Source of the DNA: Pararhizobium antarcticum
Lineage (GTDB): Bacteria; Pseudomonadota; Alphaproteobacteria; Rhizobiales; Rhizobiaceae
Length of the DNA stretch: 64,000 bases
Assembly (NCBI RefSeq): GCF_001885585.1
Contig: NZ_LSRP01000085.1
Coordinates: 62,001 to 126,000, forward strand
Reading direction: 5' to 3'
The number at the start of each line of letters is the position of its first letter. The first letter of the stretch is position 1. Below, piece by piece: positions 18,908 to 27,437 of the stretch. Under the pieces are notes generated by a model. It ran no database searches and was not told where the DNA came from. It saw only the letters and a list, made by a program, of their open reading frames with translations. The position numbers were made by a program, and so were the translations under genes.

Positions 18908-19380
18908 CCGAAAGCGCGTGCACGATATCGGACCTCAACGACCGCCCGGATTTCTGCGCAACCGTCGCAGACCGGATCTGGCTTGCGTGGTGGAAGGAAA
19001 AGGGCACCGCGCGCCATGAGATAGAGACACGCGTCCGCGAAAACCTCAATCCGGATGGCTTCCCCTTTGCGGTCATTGCCCATGATGGCGATGATTTTCA
19101 CGGGACGGCATCGGTGATCGCGTCCGACCTGGACGAACGACCGGACTATACGCCATGGATCGCCGCCGTCTGGGTTGATCCGCAGCACCGCGGCAAGGGC
19201 ACAGGCGGCGCCATCGTCCGCCATGCAGCCCGGATCGCACTGGCCCGCGGCTTCGAGACGATCTATCTCTGCGCCCTGCCGGAAAAAAGCGACTTCTACC
19301 TCAATCTCGGCTGGAGCCTGCTGGAAGAGGACGTCGGAGAGCACAAACTGTGTGTTCTCACCGTGACAGCGACACCCTGA
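18904..19380 (+). CDS. GNAT-family N-acetyltransferase coupled to the MoxR operon
   Basis: The 158-residue product is a GNAT acetyltransferase. The acetyl-CoA-binding motif A reads IAAVWVDPQHRGKGTGGAIV (about residues 88-107), followed by ARGFETIYLCALPEKSDFYLNLGWSLLEED. The GTG start at 18904 forms a GTGA overlap with the preceding stop, so it is translationally coupled to the MoxR-DUF58-DUF4159-VWA operon. The acceptor substrate is unknown. It ends 11 bases before the stop of a convergent second GNAT gene. Confidence 0.85.
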   Translation: MTESACTISDLNDRPDFCATVADRIWLAWWKEKGTARHEIETRVRENLNPDGFPFAVIAHDGDDFHGTASVIASDLDERPDYTPWIAAVWVDPQHRGKGTGGAIVRHAARIALARGFETIYLCALPEKSDFYLNLGWSLLEEDVGEHKLCVLTVTATP

Positions 19381-19390
19381 CCGGCCGTTA

Positions 19391-19897
19391 TCAAGCCCGG
19401 TAGGCGATGGCGCCTTCGAGCCGTGCGTGCACATCCTCAGCCATCGGAACGATCAGCACCCGGTTGGGATCGACAGGCCCCGGAAACGCGAGCGCTGCGT
19501 ATTTGACCTTCTCGAAGCCGAGCGGCTGGTAATAGGGCGGGTCGCCGACAAGGATCACGCCTTCGGAGCCCTGCCGCCGGGCAGCCTCGATGGCGATCCG
19601 CACAAGTTCGCGTCCAATGCCCCGGTTCTTGTGGGAGGGGCGCACGGCGAGCGGCCCGAGCAGATGGCCCTTGACGGCCCCGGCCATCACCGGCGTCATC
19701 CGCACCGAGGCGATTGTCTCGCCATCATCGGCGCAGATGAAGGACAGGGAAAGGTCGTGTGGCCCCTGCTCGCGGATGCGTGCGGCGGCACGGGCGAACC
19801 GGCCCGGCCCGAAGGCTTCCTCATTGATGATTTCAATGGCAGCGTCGTGGGAGGCGTCTTCGGTAAGATAGACGAGGTCGTGCTTTTTCATGAACAT
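19391..19897 (-). CDS. GNAT-family N-acetyltransferase
   Basis: The 168-residue product is a GNAT acetyltransferase of the type often annotated YhbS-like. MTPVMAGAVKGHLLGPLAVRPSHKNRGIGREL contains motif A (RPSHKNRGIGREL, about residues 80-92), and VGDPPYYQPLGFEKV is the family C-terminal signature. The start is uncertain: ATG 19897 or ATG 19891, and no clear ribosome-binding site is visible for either. It is convergent with the coupled GNAT gene. The acceptor is unknown. Confidence 0.85.
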   Translation of the reverse strand: MFMKKHDLVYLTEDASHDAAIEIINEEAFGPGRFARAAARIREQGPHDLSLSFICADDGETIASVRMTPVMAGAVKGHLLGPLAVRPSHKNRGIGRELVRIAIEAARRQGSEGVILVGDPPYYQPLGFEKVKYAALAFPGPVDPNRVLIVPMAEDVHARLEGAIAYRA

Positions 19898-20170
19898 CGG
19901 AAAACCCGGTATGCGAGACGGAAATGGGGAAGGCTTCGCCCGAGGGGGCGTTGGCAGCTTCAGCGTCGTCGCGGGTTTCCTGAAATCAGCATGGAAGGTT
20001 GGTCCATATGGCACGATTGAAAAAGTCTGGCTGCGCGGATAGCAGAAAAAGACCGCGCGTCAAAGCCAAAAACGCACTGTTCAACATTTGCGGTCTATAT
20101 GGCGGGCAATTGTCCGCTATCTAGAACCAGAGAACGGACAACGCGGCGGCATCGTCGCAGGAGGCGAATG

Positions 20171-21148
20171 ATGGGCAAGCTTGTGAACGGCATCTGGCAT
20201 GATGTCTGGTACGACACCAAGGAAACCAAGGGGCATTTCAAGCGCTCCGAATCGCAGTTCCGCAACTGGGTGACTGCGGACGGGCAAGCCGGTCCGACCG
20301 GAAGCGGTGGCTTCAAGGCCGAGGCCGGGCGCTATCACCTCTATGTGTCGCTCGCCTGTCCCTGGGCGCACAGGACGCTGATCTTCCGCCAGCTCAAGCG
20401 ACTCGAGGACCTGATCACAGTTTCGATCGTCGATCCGCTAATGCTCGCCAAGGGCTGGGAATTCAAGAACGAGGACGGCGGCACCGCCGATCATCTGTTC
20501 GGCTCGGAGGCGCTCTGGCAGGTCTACGTCAAGGCCGATCCGAATTATTCGGGACGCGTCACCGTGCCTGTGCTCTGGGACAGGAAGACCAACACCATGG
20601 TCTCCAACGAATCCGCCGACATCATCCGCATGTTCAACACGGCCTTTGATGCGCTGACCGGATCCGGCGTCGATTTCTACCCGCCGGCGCTGCGCGGCGA
20701 GATCGACGCACTCAATGCGACGATCTACGACACCGTCAACAATGGCGTCTACAAGGCCGGCTTCGCGACCGTTCAGGATGCCTATGAGGACAGCGTCACC
20801 AGCCTTTTTTCAACGCTCGACGATCTCGAAAAACGGCTTTCGACCCGCCGCTATCTGACCGGCCCTGAGATCACCGAGGCCGATTGGCGCCTGTTTACGA
20901 CGCTGGTGCGCTTCGACCCGGTCTATGTCGGCCATTTCAAGTGCAACATCCGCCGCATTGCCGACCACCCGAACCTGCAGGGCTACCTTCAGGAACTGTA
21001 CCAGATCCCGGGCATCGCAGAGACGGTCAATCTGAACCACATCAAGGCGCATTATTACCGCAGTCACACGATGATCAATCCGACAGGCGTCGTCCCGGTC
21101 GGGCCGGTTCTGGCTCTGAATGCACCCCACAGGCGCGCAGACCTGTAG
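20171..21148 (+). CDS. Glutathionyl-hydroquinone reductase (Xi-class glutathione S-transferase)
   Basis: The 325-residue product belongs to the ECM4/YqjG/PcpF family, which reduces glutathionyl-hydroquinones using GSH. The catalytic cysteine lies in the motif SLACPWAHRTLIFR near residue 60. Further family blocks are TVPVLWDRKTNTMVSNESADIIRM and the C-terminal GPEITEADWRLFTTLVRFDPVYVGHFKCN and HYYRSH. Of two adjacent ATG codons, 20171 is better spaced from AGGAGG (20159-20164). The gene stands alone, convergent with a NUDIX gene. The cellular substrate is unknown; quinone detoxification is likely. Confidence 0.92.
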   Translation: MGKLVNGIWHDVWYDTKETKGHFKRSESQFRNWVTADGQAGPTGSGGFKAEAGRYHLYVSLACPWAHRTLIFRQLKRLEDLITVSIVDPLMLAKGWEFKNEDGGTADHLFGSEALWQVYVKADPNYSGRVTVPVLWDRKTNTMVSNESADIIRMFNTAFDALTGSGVDFYPPALRGEIDALNATIYDTVNNGVYKAGFATVQDAYEDSVTSLFSTLDDLEKRLSTRRYLTGPEITEADWRLFTTLVRFDPVYVGHFKCNIRRIADHPNLQGYLQELYQIPGIAETVNLNHIKAHYYRSHTMINPTGVVPVGPVLALNAPHRRADL

Positions 21149-21158
21149 CAGAGCGCGA

Positions 21159-21650
21159 CTACCAGACGTCGGCGGGCGGCGTCGACGCAGAAAGGTCCGC
21201 AAGCCGCCGGTGCGTGGCGCTTGTCGTGCCCGGCGGGAGTGATTCAAGGGGGAAAAAGCCGGTCTCGATGATCTCACGGTCCGGCAGTTTCGGGCTGGTC
21301 TGGCGAACATTGTCACAGCGATAGAACAGCACGTGGTCGCGCTTGCTGGTCCGGATGTTGAAGTAGACATGGAACAAGACCGGCGTTTCCGAGAGCACGA
21401 GGTTGCCTTCCTCGCGCAGTTCCTTGGCGAGGGCCTGCAGTGCCGTTTCGCCGCGCTCCAGGCCACCACCCGGCATATGCCATCCCGCGACATAGGAATG
21501 TTTCACCAGAAAGATCCGCCCCTCGGCGTCGAAACAGGCAGCCCGAACGCCCAGCGTCATGCCGCGTGTCAGCGCGAAATAGCCATGCACGAGGCGGGTG
21601 AAAAGACGGGTCCGCCAGTTTCGCATCTCGGGCGGTGGCTCGCTGTTCAT
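21159..21650 (-). CDS. NUDIX hydrolase
   Basis: The 163-residue product has an intact NUDIX box at about residues 59-81 (GGGLERGETALQALAKEL followed by REEGNL), preceded by VKHSYVAGWHMPGGG. The N terminus (RTRLFTRLVHGYFALTRGMTLGVRAACFD) is amphipathic and basic. NUDIX enzymes cleave nucleoside diphosphates linked to other moieties; the substrate is not predictable here. It converges with the glutathionyl-hydroquinone reductase gene (10-base gap). It is divergent from the phosphoesterase gene across 83 bases that hold the two promoters but no other feature. Confidence 0.88.
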   Translation of the reverse strand: MNSEPPPEMRNWRTRLFTRLVHGYFALTRGMTLGVRAACFDAEGRIFLVKHSYVAGWHMPGGGLERGETALQALAKELREEGNLVLSETPVLFHVYFNIRTSKRDHVLFYRCDNVRQTSPKLPDREIIETGFFPLESLPPGTTSATHRRLADLSASTPPADVW

Positions 21651-21733
21651 GATCTCATCCTCGCAAAACGGGCTGTCCGGGAAAAATGGCCCAAATGATT
21701 CCCCTTTTTGGGAATATGCGCTAGGTAACCCTT

Positions 21734-22636
21734 ATGTTCAAACTTGCCCATATGTCCGACGTCCATCTCGGCCCGCTGCCGGATCTTTCGTTCCGGGAAC
21801 TTGCCTCGAAGCGCATCACCGGTTTCGTCAACTGGCATCGCAACCGCCGCAGCCATCTTGTCGGCGACACGCTGAACCTTCTGATGGACGAGATCGAGCG
21901 CTGCAACCCCGACCACCTGGCAATCACCGGCGACCTCGTCAACCTGGCGTCGTCGCGCGAGATCGAGACGGTGACGGCCTGGCTGAAAGAGGCGGGCGAA
22001 CCGGAGAATATCTCCATCGTGCCCGGCAACCACGATGCCTATGTTCCCGGCGCCTATGAGAAGACGACGCGGGCCTGGTATCCGTTCATGCGCGGCGAAA
22101 GCGGCCCGGAAACCTGGAACGAGGATTTCCACTGCTTCCCTTATCTGCGGGTTCGCGGACCCGTCGCTTTGATCGGCTGTTCGACGGCCGTCGCCACGCC
22201 GCCCTTTGCAGCCAGCGGCTATTTCGGCCGGCGGCAGGCACGCGAAACAGTCAACCTTTTGCGCGCGGCCGGAGAGGCCGGGCTGTTCCGGGTGGTGATG
22301 ATCCATCACCCGCCGGTACGCGGTGCAGCCTCGATGCACAAGCGCATGCTCGGCATCCGCCGGTTTGGAGCCACCATCACCGCCGGCGGTGCCGAACTGA
22401 TCCTGCATGGCCATACCCATCTCAACACGGTCAATTGGCTGAAGGGACAGATCGCGCCGGTTCCGGTCGTCGGCATCGCATCCGCCTCGCAGGGCAATGG
22501 TGGCAAGAAACCGCCGGCTGCATTCAACCTGTTTTCGATCTCCGGCGGTCCGGGGCACTGGAACTGCTCGCGCGAACGGTTTGCCCTGACCCCTGATGGC
22601 CGCTCCGTGGCGCTGGCCGAAAGCACCCGCTTCTGA
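21734..22636 (+). CDS. Calcineurin-like metallophosphoesterase
   Basis: The 300-residue product has all metal-binding blocks of the calcineurin-like family: HMSDVHLG (block I, D-x-H), LAITGDLVNL (block II, GD), IVPGNHDAY (block III, GNH), MIHHPPV (block IV) and LHGHTHLN (block V, GHxH). It is a cytoplasmic phosphohydrolase of the UDP-2,3-diacylglucosamine or cyclic-nucleotide phosphodiesterase-like type, but the substrate is open. It begins at ATG 21734, divergent from the NUDIX gene. Confidence 0.9.
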   Translation: MFKLAHMSDVHLGPLPDLSFRELASKRITGFVNWHRNRRSHLVGDTLNLLMDEIERCNPDHLAITGDLVNLASSREIETVTAWLKEAGEPENISIVPGNHDAYVPGAYEKTTRAWYPFMRGESGPETWNEDFHCFPYLRVRGPVALIGCSTAVATPPFAASGYFGRRQARETVNLLRAAGEAGLFRVVMIHHPPVRGAASMHKRMLGIRRFGATITAGGAELILHGHTHLNTVNWLKGQIAPVPVVGIASASQGNGGKKPPAAFNLFSISGGPGHWNCSRERFALTPDGRSVALAESTRF

Positions 22637-22803
22637 GACCGCGACAGCCCTCGCCAAACGGATGAAAGCCGGTATGCTGCCGAATAATTGATCTGCCCCG
22701 TCCGTTACCCGTGCTGGACCTTAAGAGGTTCGTGGCGGCGGTCACAGGATGGCGTGCGACCAGCTGTTTGACCGTGATCCGTTTCAGCCAAGGGAGATGA
22801 CCT

Positions 22804-23355
22804 ATGATCAATCGCAAGACCGCTCTGATTGCCCTGTTTTCAGCCGTTTCGACATTCGCTCTGACCCCTGCCGCCCGTGCGGCCGGCGAGGATACAACAA
22901 CGCCGCCCGCAACCACGAAAACCTCGACCGAATGCACGGACGGCAAGATCTGGGACGCGGAAAAGAAGGAATGCGTCGAACCCCAGAAAAGCGGCATGAC
23001 CGACGATCTCCTCTTCGAGGCCGCGCGCGAACTGGCCTATGCCGGCCAGCATGACAACGCGCTGAAGGTGCTGGATGCCGCAAGAGATCAGAACAGCGCG
23101 CGTATCCTGAACTATCGCGGCTATTCGAACCGCAAGGCCGGCCGCGTCGAACTCGGCATGACCTACTACAAGCGTGCGCTCCAGGCCGACGAGAACTACA
23201 TTCTCGCCCGCTCCTACATGGGCCAGGCGTTGTTCGAACAGGGCGAGATCCAGGAAGCCAAGGTGCAGCTGATCGAAATTCGCGACCGGGGCGGCGAGAA
23301 CAGCTGGGCCTACCGCGCCCTTCTCGAGACGCTCGGCGGTATACGCCAGTATTGA
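22804..23355 (+). CDS. Exported TPR-repeat protein
   Basis: The product has 183 residues. A signal peptide (KTALIALFSAVSTFALTPAARA) is followed by a Thr-rich linker, a short Cys pair (STECTDGKIWDAEKKECVEP) and a TPR array (ELAYAGQHDNALKVLDAA, NYRGYSNRKAGRVELGMTYY, ARSYMGQALFEQGEIQEAK). TPR proteins are scaffolds, here probably periplasmic. A stretch of 209 bases without a recognisable feature separates it from the ECF sigma gene. The start ATG 22804 has AGGGAG upstream. No partner is evident. Confidence 0.83.
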   Translation: MINRKTALIALFSAVSTFALTPAARAAGEDTTTPPATTKTSTECTDGKIWDAEKKECVEPQKSGMTDDLLFEAARELAYAGQHDNALKVLDAARDQNSARILNYRGYSNRKAGRVELGMTYYKRALQADENYILARSYMGQALFEQGEIQEAKVQLIEIRDRGGENSWAYRALLETLGGIRQY

Positions 23356-23564
23356 TGCACTCTTCTGATATCGGCCGGCCTCCGCCACCGCGCGCTCCGG
23401 CCGATACCAGCATCCGACCCTTGAAAACGGCAGACGAACGGTAAAATCTGGCCCTTCGCCCGGCTCTTGGCTTGCGGACAGGCAATCAAATGTTTCATAT
23501 CAATCGGCGTGTTCCCTGCACCGACGAATAAAAGATTGATCCGGAACGTTTCTTTGGAAGAGCA

Positions 23565-24083
23565 ATGCGCCAAGCGACAGAATCGAATGAGTTCAGACGG
23601 GATTTGGTCAGTTTTTTGCCCAAATTGCGCCGTTTTGCGATGACGTTGACGCGAAATGCCGCAGATGCCGATGACCTGGTGCAGGAAGCCTGCGAGCGGG
23701 CCATCACACGCAGCCACCTTTGGAATGGCGAAGGACGGCTGGAAAGCTGGATCTATGCAATGACACGCAATCTCTGGATCGATGAAATCAGGAAACGCAA
23801 GGTGCGCACCGGCGGCGGGACCGTCGACATTGCCGACCAGGACGAACTGACGATCGAAGCCTCCGGTGAAAAAGCGGTCTATGCAAACCAGTTGCAGAAG
23901 ATGATCCTGTCGATGCCGGAAGGCCTCGCCAGTGTCTTTGTCCTGGTTAATGTCGAGGGACACAGCTACCGCGAGGCGGCAACGATTTTGAACATTCCGA
24001 TCGGCACGGTGATGAGCCGCCTGTCCACGGCCCGCATGCGGCTGGCCGCGATGATTTCAGACACGACGGAAAGGAGGGCCTGA
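23565..24083 (+). CDS. ECF-family RNA polymerase sigma factor
   Basis: This 172-residue group 4 sigma factor has region 2 at about residues 12-75 (LPKLRRFAMTLTRNAADADDLVQEACERA, then WIYAMTRNLWIDEIRKRK) and region 4 at about residues 110-160 (MPEGLASVFVLVNVEGHSYREAA, IPIGTVMSRLSTAR). The gene is followed after 3 bases by an anti-sigma gene, the usual arrangement for stress-responsive ECF pairs. It is not EcfG, which in rhizobia sits beside nepR and phyR. Upstream, GGAAC at 23543 is too close to the start to serve as its -35. The inducing signal is unknown. Confidence 0.92.
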   Translation: MRQATESNEFRRDLVSFLPKLRRFAMTLTRNAADADDLVQEACERAITRSHLWNGEGRLESWIYAMTRNLWIDEIRKRKVRTGGGTVDIADQDELTIEASGEKAVYANQLQKMILSMPEGLASVFVLVNVEGHSYREAATILNIPIGTVMSRLSTARMRLAAMISDTTERRA

Positions 24084-24086
24084 GCG

Positions 24087-24920
24087 TTGCAGAATACAAA
24101 AGGTCTTTCCCTGGAGATCCGGCTTTCCGCTTACATGGATGGCGAAGTCAGCGACGCGGAACGCCGTGAACTGGAAGAACTGGTTGCACACGACGACGAG
24201 GCGCGCCGGATTCTGGAACTGCTGCAGGCAGGCACCCAGTTTGGCAACAAGGCATTCGAGGATTTCCTCCACGACCCCGTGCCACTGGCGCTGGTGCGCC
24301 AGATCAAGCAGGGTACCACAGCCAGCCCGAAGGCAGAACGTTTGACAGCCACTGCGCCCAGCCGCCACAGTGAGCGCCTCTGGCCCCGTGCGCTGGCAGC
24401 CTCGGTTGCCATGCTGCTGGTCGGCGGATCCACCGGTTACATTCTCGGCATGGCCAACAGCGGCCCCCCTGCGGTCACGCAGGTGGCGGCCGCGCGCTCC
24501 TGGCTCGACGACATTGCCGACTATCACCGCATTTACGCGCGACAGGAAAAACACCTGGTCGAGGTGCCGGCTGCAGAGGGCGAAGCGGCGATCCGGACAT
24601 GGCTTGCTTCCAGCGTCGGCGTGGACTTCACGATCCCGCAACTGGCCAAGGACGGCCTGACCTTCGAGGGCGCCCGTCTGCTGGTCGCTGCCGGCAAGCC
24701 GGTGGCGCAGTTGATGTACCGGAATGCTGAGGGAGAGGTCTTTGCCATCTGCTTCCTGAAAAGCGAACCGATCGGCGAACAGGGCATGCTCAGGGAGAGC
24801 ATGCGCGACGATCTGGCGATGGTCTCTTGGCAGAAATCCGGAGCATCCTACGTGGTCGTCGGCCCGTCCGCGGATGCAAGCCTGCGACGCTTGGCAGAAA
24901 CCGTCTCCACCGACATCTGA
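24087..24920 (+). CDS. Transmembrane anti-sigma factor
   Basis: The 277-residue product has an N-terminal cytoplasmic anti-sigma domain (EIRLSAYMDGEVSDAERREL), one membrane helix (about residues 102-122, WPRALAASVAMLLVGGSTGY) and a periplasmic C-terminal domain of about 150 residues. The N-terminal domain lacks the HxxxCxxC zinc motif. The best start is TTG 24087, ten bases after AAGGAGG and three bases after the sigma stop; the first ATG is 16 codons later and would cut the anti-sigma helix. It should hold the sigma factor at the membrane until an envelope signal acts on the periplasmic part. Confidence 0.87.
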   Translation: MQNTKGLSLEIRLSAYMDGEVSDAERRELEELVAHDDEARRILELLQAGTQFGNKAFEDFLHDPVPLALVRQIKQGTTASPKAERLTATAPSRHSERLWPRALAASVAMLLVGGSTGYILGMANSGPPAVTQVAAARSWLDDIADYHRIYARQEKHLVEVPAAEGEAAIRTWLASSVGVDFTIPQLAKDGLTFEGARLLVAAGKPVAQLMYRNAEGEVFAICFLKSEPIGEQGMLRESMRDDLAMVSWQKSGASYVVVGPSADASLRRLAETVSTDI

Positions 24921-24976
24921 ATTCCACCCTGCCCGAGCAACTGTCTGCGAGTGATGGAGCGCCCCCTCAATCGCAG

Positions 24977-25005
24977 ACAGCCGCCCCCCGTTGGGAGGCG
25001 GCTGT
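24977..25005. terminator. Hairpin between the convergent anti-sigma and leuA genes
   Basis: ACAGCCGCC (24977-24985) pairs perfectly with GGCGGCTGT (24997-25005). Neither side has a strong T run, so intrinsic termination is possible but not certain. Confidence 0.5.
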
Positions 25006-25039
25006 TCCACGCAAGCGGATGTGGTGCAGGCCGATGTGA

Positions 25040-26749
25040 TCAGGCGTCTTTACCCTGGAGCAGGGTATTGGCGGCCGAGACGATGGCCTCCAGCGAAGCC
25101 CCGACGATGTTGGTGTTGATGCCGACACCGAAAAGCTTGCCGCCGGGATGCTCGACCTCGACATAGGCAATGGCCGCAGCATTCGAGCCGTGCTGCAAAG
25201 AGTGCTCGGAATAGTCGGCAACCGACATGTCGATGCCGAGATAGATCGACAGGGCATTGATGAAGCCGTCGATGGGGCCGGTGCCCCTGCCCTCGATCCG
25301 CTTGGTTTCACCATTGTCGATGATCTCGGCGGCGACGACACGCGCCCCCTTCTGCTCACCGACCGGGTAGGTGTGGTGATCGACATAACGGATGCGGGCG
25401 CCCGGCTGCTCGACGTAACGCTCGAGGAAGCGTTCATGGATAGCCTTGGAGGGCAGCTCCTTGCCGTGCTCGTCGGTGATGCGCTGGATATCCTCGCGGA
25501 ACTCCACCTGCAGGTTGCGTGGCAGGTTGATGCCGTAGTCTTCCTGCAGAATATAGGCGATGCCGCCCTTGCCGGACTGCGAGTTGATGCGGATGATCGC
25601 CTCGTAGGAGCGGCCGACATCGCGGGGATCGATCGGCAGGTAGGGCACTTCCCAGAGCGGCTTGTTGGCCTGCTTGATCGCCTTCATGCCCTTGTTGATC
25701 GCATCCTGGTGCGAGCCGGAAAACGCGGTATAGACGAGCTCGCCGACATAAGGGTGGCGTTCGGGAATGATCATCTGGTTGGAATACTGGTAGACGTCCT
25801 TGATCCGCTCGATATCGGAGCAATCAAGCATCGGATCGATGCCCTGCGTGAACATGTTGAGCGCCAAAGTCACCACGTCGACATTGCCGGTGCGCTCGCC
25901 ATTGCCGAACAGTGTGCCTTCGACGCGGTCGGCACCGGCCATCAGGCCGAGTTCGGTGGCTGCGATGCCGGTACCGCGGTCATTGTGCGGGTGCAGTGAA
26001 ATGATCAGGTTTTCGCGATTGTCGAGGTTGCGGCACATCCACTCGATCTGATCGGCATAGATATTCGGCGTCGCCATCTCGACCGTCGACGGCAGGTTGA
26101 GGATCAGCTTGTTGTCCGCGGTCGGCTGGATGATTTCAGCCACCGCGTTGCAGATATCCAGCGCCACTTCCAGCTCGGTGCCGGTAAAGCTTTCCGGAGA
26201 ATACTCAAAGCGGAAGCCGCCACCAGCCTTGGCCGCCATGTCGGCAATCATCTTGGCGGCGTCGGTGGCGATCTGCTTGATGCCGCGCACGTCCTTGGCA
26301 AACACAACACGGCGCTGCAGTTCACTGGTGGAATTGTAAAAATGCACGATCGGCTTCGTCGCGCCCTGCAGGGCTTCGAACGTGCGGGTGATCAATTCCG
26401 GCCGGCACTGCACCAGGACCTGCAACGACACGTCGGCAGGCACATTGCTTTCCTCGACGCACCAGCGCGCGAAATCGAAGTCCGTCTGCGATGCCGAGGG
26501 AAAGCCGATCTCGATTTCCTTGAAGCCCATGTCGAGCAGGAGCTGGAACATGCGGGCCTTGCGGTCATGGCCCATCGGATCGACCAGCGACTGGTTTCCG
26601 TCACGCAGGTCCACGGAACACCAGATGGGTGCCTTGGTGATGGTCTTGCCGGGCCAGGTGCGGTCGGCAAGGTTGATCTGCGGATAGGGCTGATACTTGA
26701 CGCTCGCGTCGGGCATGCCCTGCTTGATGGTGTGGGACTTCAAAATCAT
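25040..26749 (-). CDS. leuA: 2-isopropylmalate synthase (long LeuA2-type)
   Basis: This enzyme catalyses the first committed step of leucine biosynthesis, condensing acetyl-CoA with 2-oxoisovalerate. The 569-residue product is the long class. It has CSVDLRDGNQSLVDPM (metal and substrate site, the LRDGxQ motif), the metal-binding block LHPHNDRGTG, GERTGNVD, and a C-terminal LeuA dimer regulatory domain (about residues 430-560) that would give leucine feedback. The start ATG 26749 (MILKSHTIKQGMPDASVKYQ) agrees with the family. The upstream 286 bases on this strand contain a leader ORF with four Leu codons and a strong hairpin, indicating attenuation (separate entries). Confidence 0.95.
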   Translation of the reverse strand: MILKSHTIKQGMPDASVKYQPYPQINLADRTWPGKTITKAPIWCSVDLRDGNQSLVDPMGHDRKARMFQLLLDMGFKEIEIGFPSASQTDFDFARWCVEESNVPADVSLQVLVQCRPELITRTFEALQGATKPIVHFYNSTSELQRRVVFAKDVRGIKQIATDAAKMIADMAAKAGGGFRFEYSPESFTGTELEVALDICNAVAEIIQPTADNKLILNLPSTVEMATPNIYADQIEWMCRNLDNRENLIISLHPHNDRGTGIAATELGLMAGADRVEGTLFGNGERTGNVDVVTLALNMFTQGIDPMLDCSDIERIKDVYQYSNQMIIPERHPYVGELVYTAFSGSHQDAINKGMKAIKQANKPLWEVPYLPIDPRDVGRSYEAIIRINSQSGKGGIAYILQEDYGINLPRNLQVEFREDIQRITDEHGKELPSKAIHERFLERYVEQPGARIRYVDHHTYPVGEQKGARVVAAEIIDNGETKRIEGRGTGPIDGFINALSIYLGIDMSVADYSEHSLQHGSNAAAIAYVEVEHPGGKLFGVGINTNIVGASLEAIVSAANTLLQGKDA

Positions 26750-26869
26750 TGCGGCTTCTCTTCGTCATGAGGCGCTTTGTCCGCATGCAATAACCGATCA
26801 TCGACCGCATTGCGATGGCAAATGGCGCTACGTGGGTTCTTTTGTCTTCAGATTTTCAGAGGAAGGCAA

Positions 26870-26908
26870 GGAGCTGGGGCCGGTGGGCTTTGGGCCACCG
26901 GGCGCTCC
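26870..26908 (-). promoter_or_regulatory. Attenuator hairpin of the leuA leader
   Basis: CCGGTGG (26880-26886) pairs with CCACCGG (26895-26901), and GGAGC (26870-26874) with GCTCC (26904-26908), forming a long imperfect GC-rich stem. On the minus strand it begins directly after the leader ORF stop (26910-26912). The following stretch is TTGCCTTCCTCTG, only moderately T-rich. The position fits a leucine attenuator or terminator upstream of leuA. Confidence 0.6.
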
Positions 26909-26909
26909 T

Positions 26910-27035
26910 TTAAAGAACCCGGCAACCGCGCGTAAGGCCGAGGAGAAGAAGCGATGTGAAGGCGCGCGAACGCTCACGCACGGCGTTACGCCCGCGGGAA
27001 ACCTGTTCGATGATCTGTGCGCCTGTCTTCAACAT
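26910..27035 (-). CDS. leuL: Candidate leader peptide of leuA with four consecutive leucine codons
   Basis: A 41-codon ORF on the leuA strand, ATG 27035 to TAA 26910-26912, contains the run TSLLLLGL (CTT CTT CTC CTC) about 13 codons before its end. The rest of the peptide is ordinary. A promoter-like pair lies 7 bases before the ATG, so the mRNA may be leaderless. An internal GTG at 26981 would give a 23-codon alternative. Ribosome stalling at the Leu codons under leucine shortage would shift folding of the downstream hairpin and allow leuA transcription. Leucine leader peptides are known in proteobacteria; this one is inferred only from sequence. Confidence 0.6.
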   Translation of the reverse strand: MLKTGAQIIEQVSRGRNAVRERSRAFTSLLLLGLTRGCRVL

Positions 27036-27042
27036 GAAGCGG

Positions 27043-27071
27043 TGTATAGGCGCAGATGGAAAAAAGGGCAA
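27043..27071 (-). promoter_or_regulatory. Predicted promoter of the leuL-leuA transcript
   Basis: On the minus strand, TTGCCC (27066-27071) and TATACA (27043-27048) are separated by exactly 17 bases. The predicted transcription start falls at or next to the leader ATG at 27035. The rest of 26982-27158 holds no other recognisable feature. Confidence 0.5.
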
Positions 27072-27158
27072 GGGGCGCCAAAAGAAAAGGCGAATTGCCC
27101 GAAAGGATGCAATCGCGCCACGTTTGCGAATGGTGTCGAGTGGCGTTACCATCCTCTC

Positions 27159-27437
27159 ATGACCCAGATCCCGCTCCGCGAAGCCGAAACCCAGTTGATT
27201 GAGCTTGCCCGCCGCGTCGAGGCCGGCGAAAGCATTACCGTGACGCACGACGGCAAGCCGCTGATGCAACTGGTGCCCGTCAAGAAGAAGGGCGGGATCA
27301 ATTGGGAGGGCCTTGAGGCGTTTAAAAACGAGCGCGGGATCGACCAGTTTGTCACTTACATTTCTCCCGATTTCGACGATCCGCTTCCGGAAGATTTTTT
27401 GATAACTCCACTTCCCCCCTTCAAGAACGGGCCATGA
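27159..27437 (+). CDS. Phd/YefM-like antitoxin of a VapBC-type module
   Basis: The 92-residue product has the Phd-family N terminus: IPLREAETQLIELARRVEAGESITVTHDGKPLMQLVPV, the fold that binds its own operator, followed by a C-terminal toxin-binding tail rich in acidic and aromatic residues (DQFVTYISPDFDDPLPEDFL). The start ATG 27159 was chosen because similarity begins there. Its stop overlaps the start of a PIN-domain toxin gene by ATGA, the usual antitoxin-toxin coupling. The antitoxin looks intact although its toxin partner is frameshifted. Confidence 0.85.
   Translation: MTQIPLREAETQLIELARRVEAGESITVTHDGKPLMQLVPVKKKGGINWEGLEAFKNERGIDQFVTYISPDFDDPLPEDFLITPLPPFKNGP

Noticed and set aside
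23510-23547. Inverted GTTCC/GGAAC pair upstream of the ECF sigma gene as an autoregulated promoter
   Set aside because: GGAAC at 23543 is too near the start codon to be a -35, and no matching -10 is spaced correctly.
26750-27158. T-box or leucine riboswitch upstream of leuA
   Set aside because: No T-box sequence was seen; the Leu-codon leader ORF with a following hairpin explains the region better.
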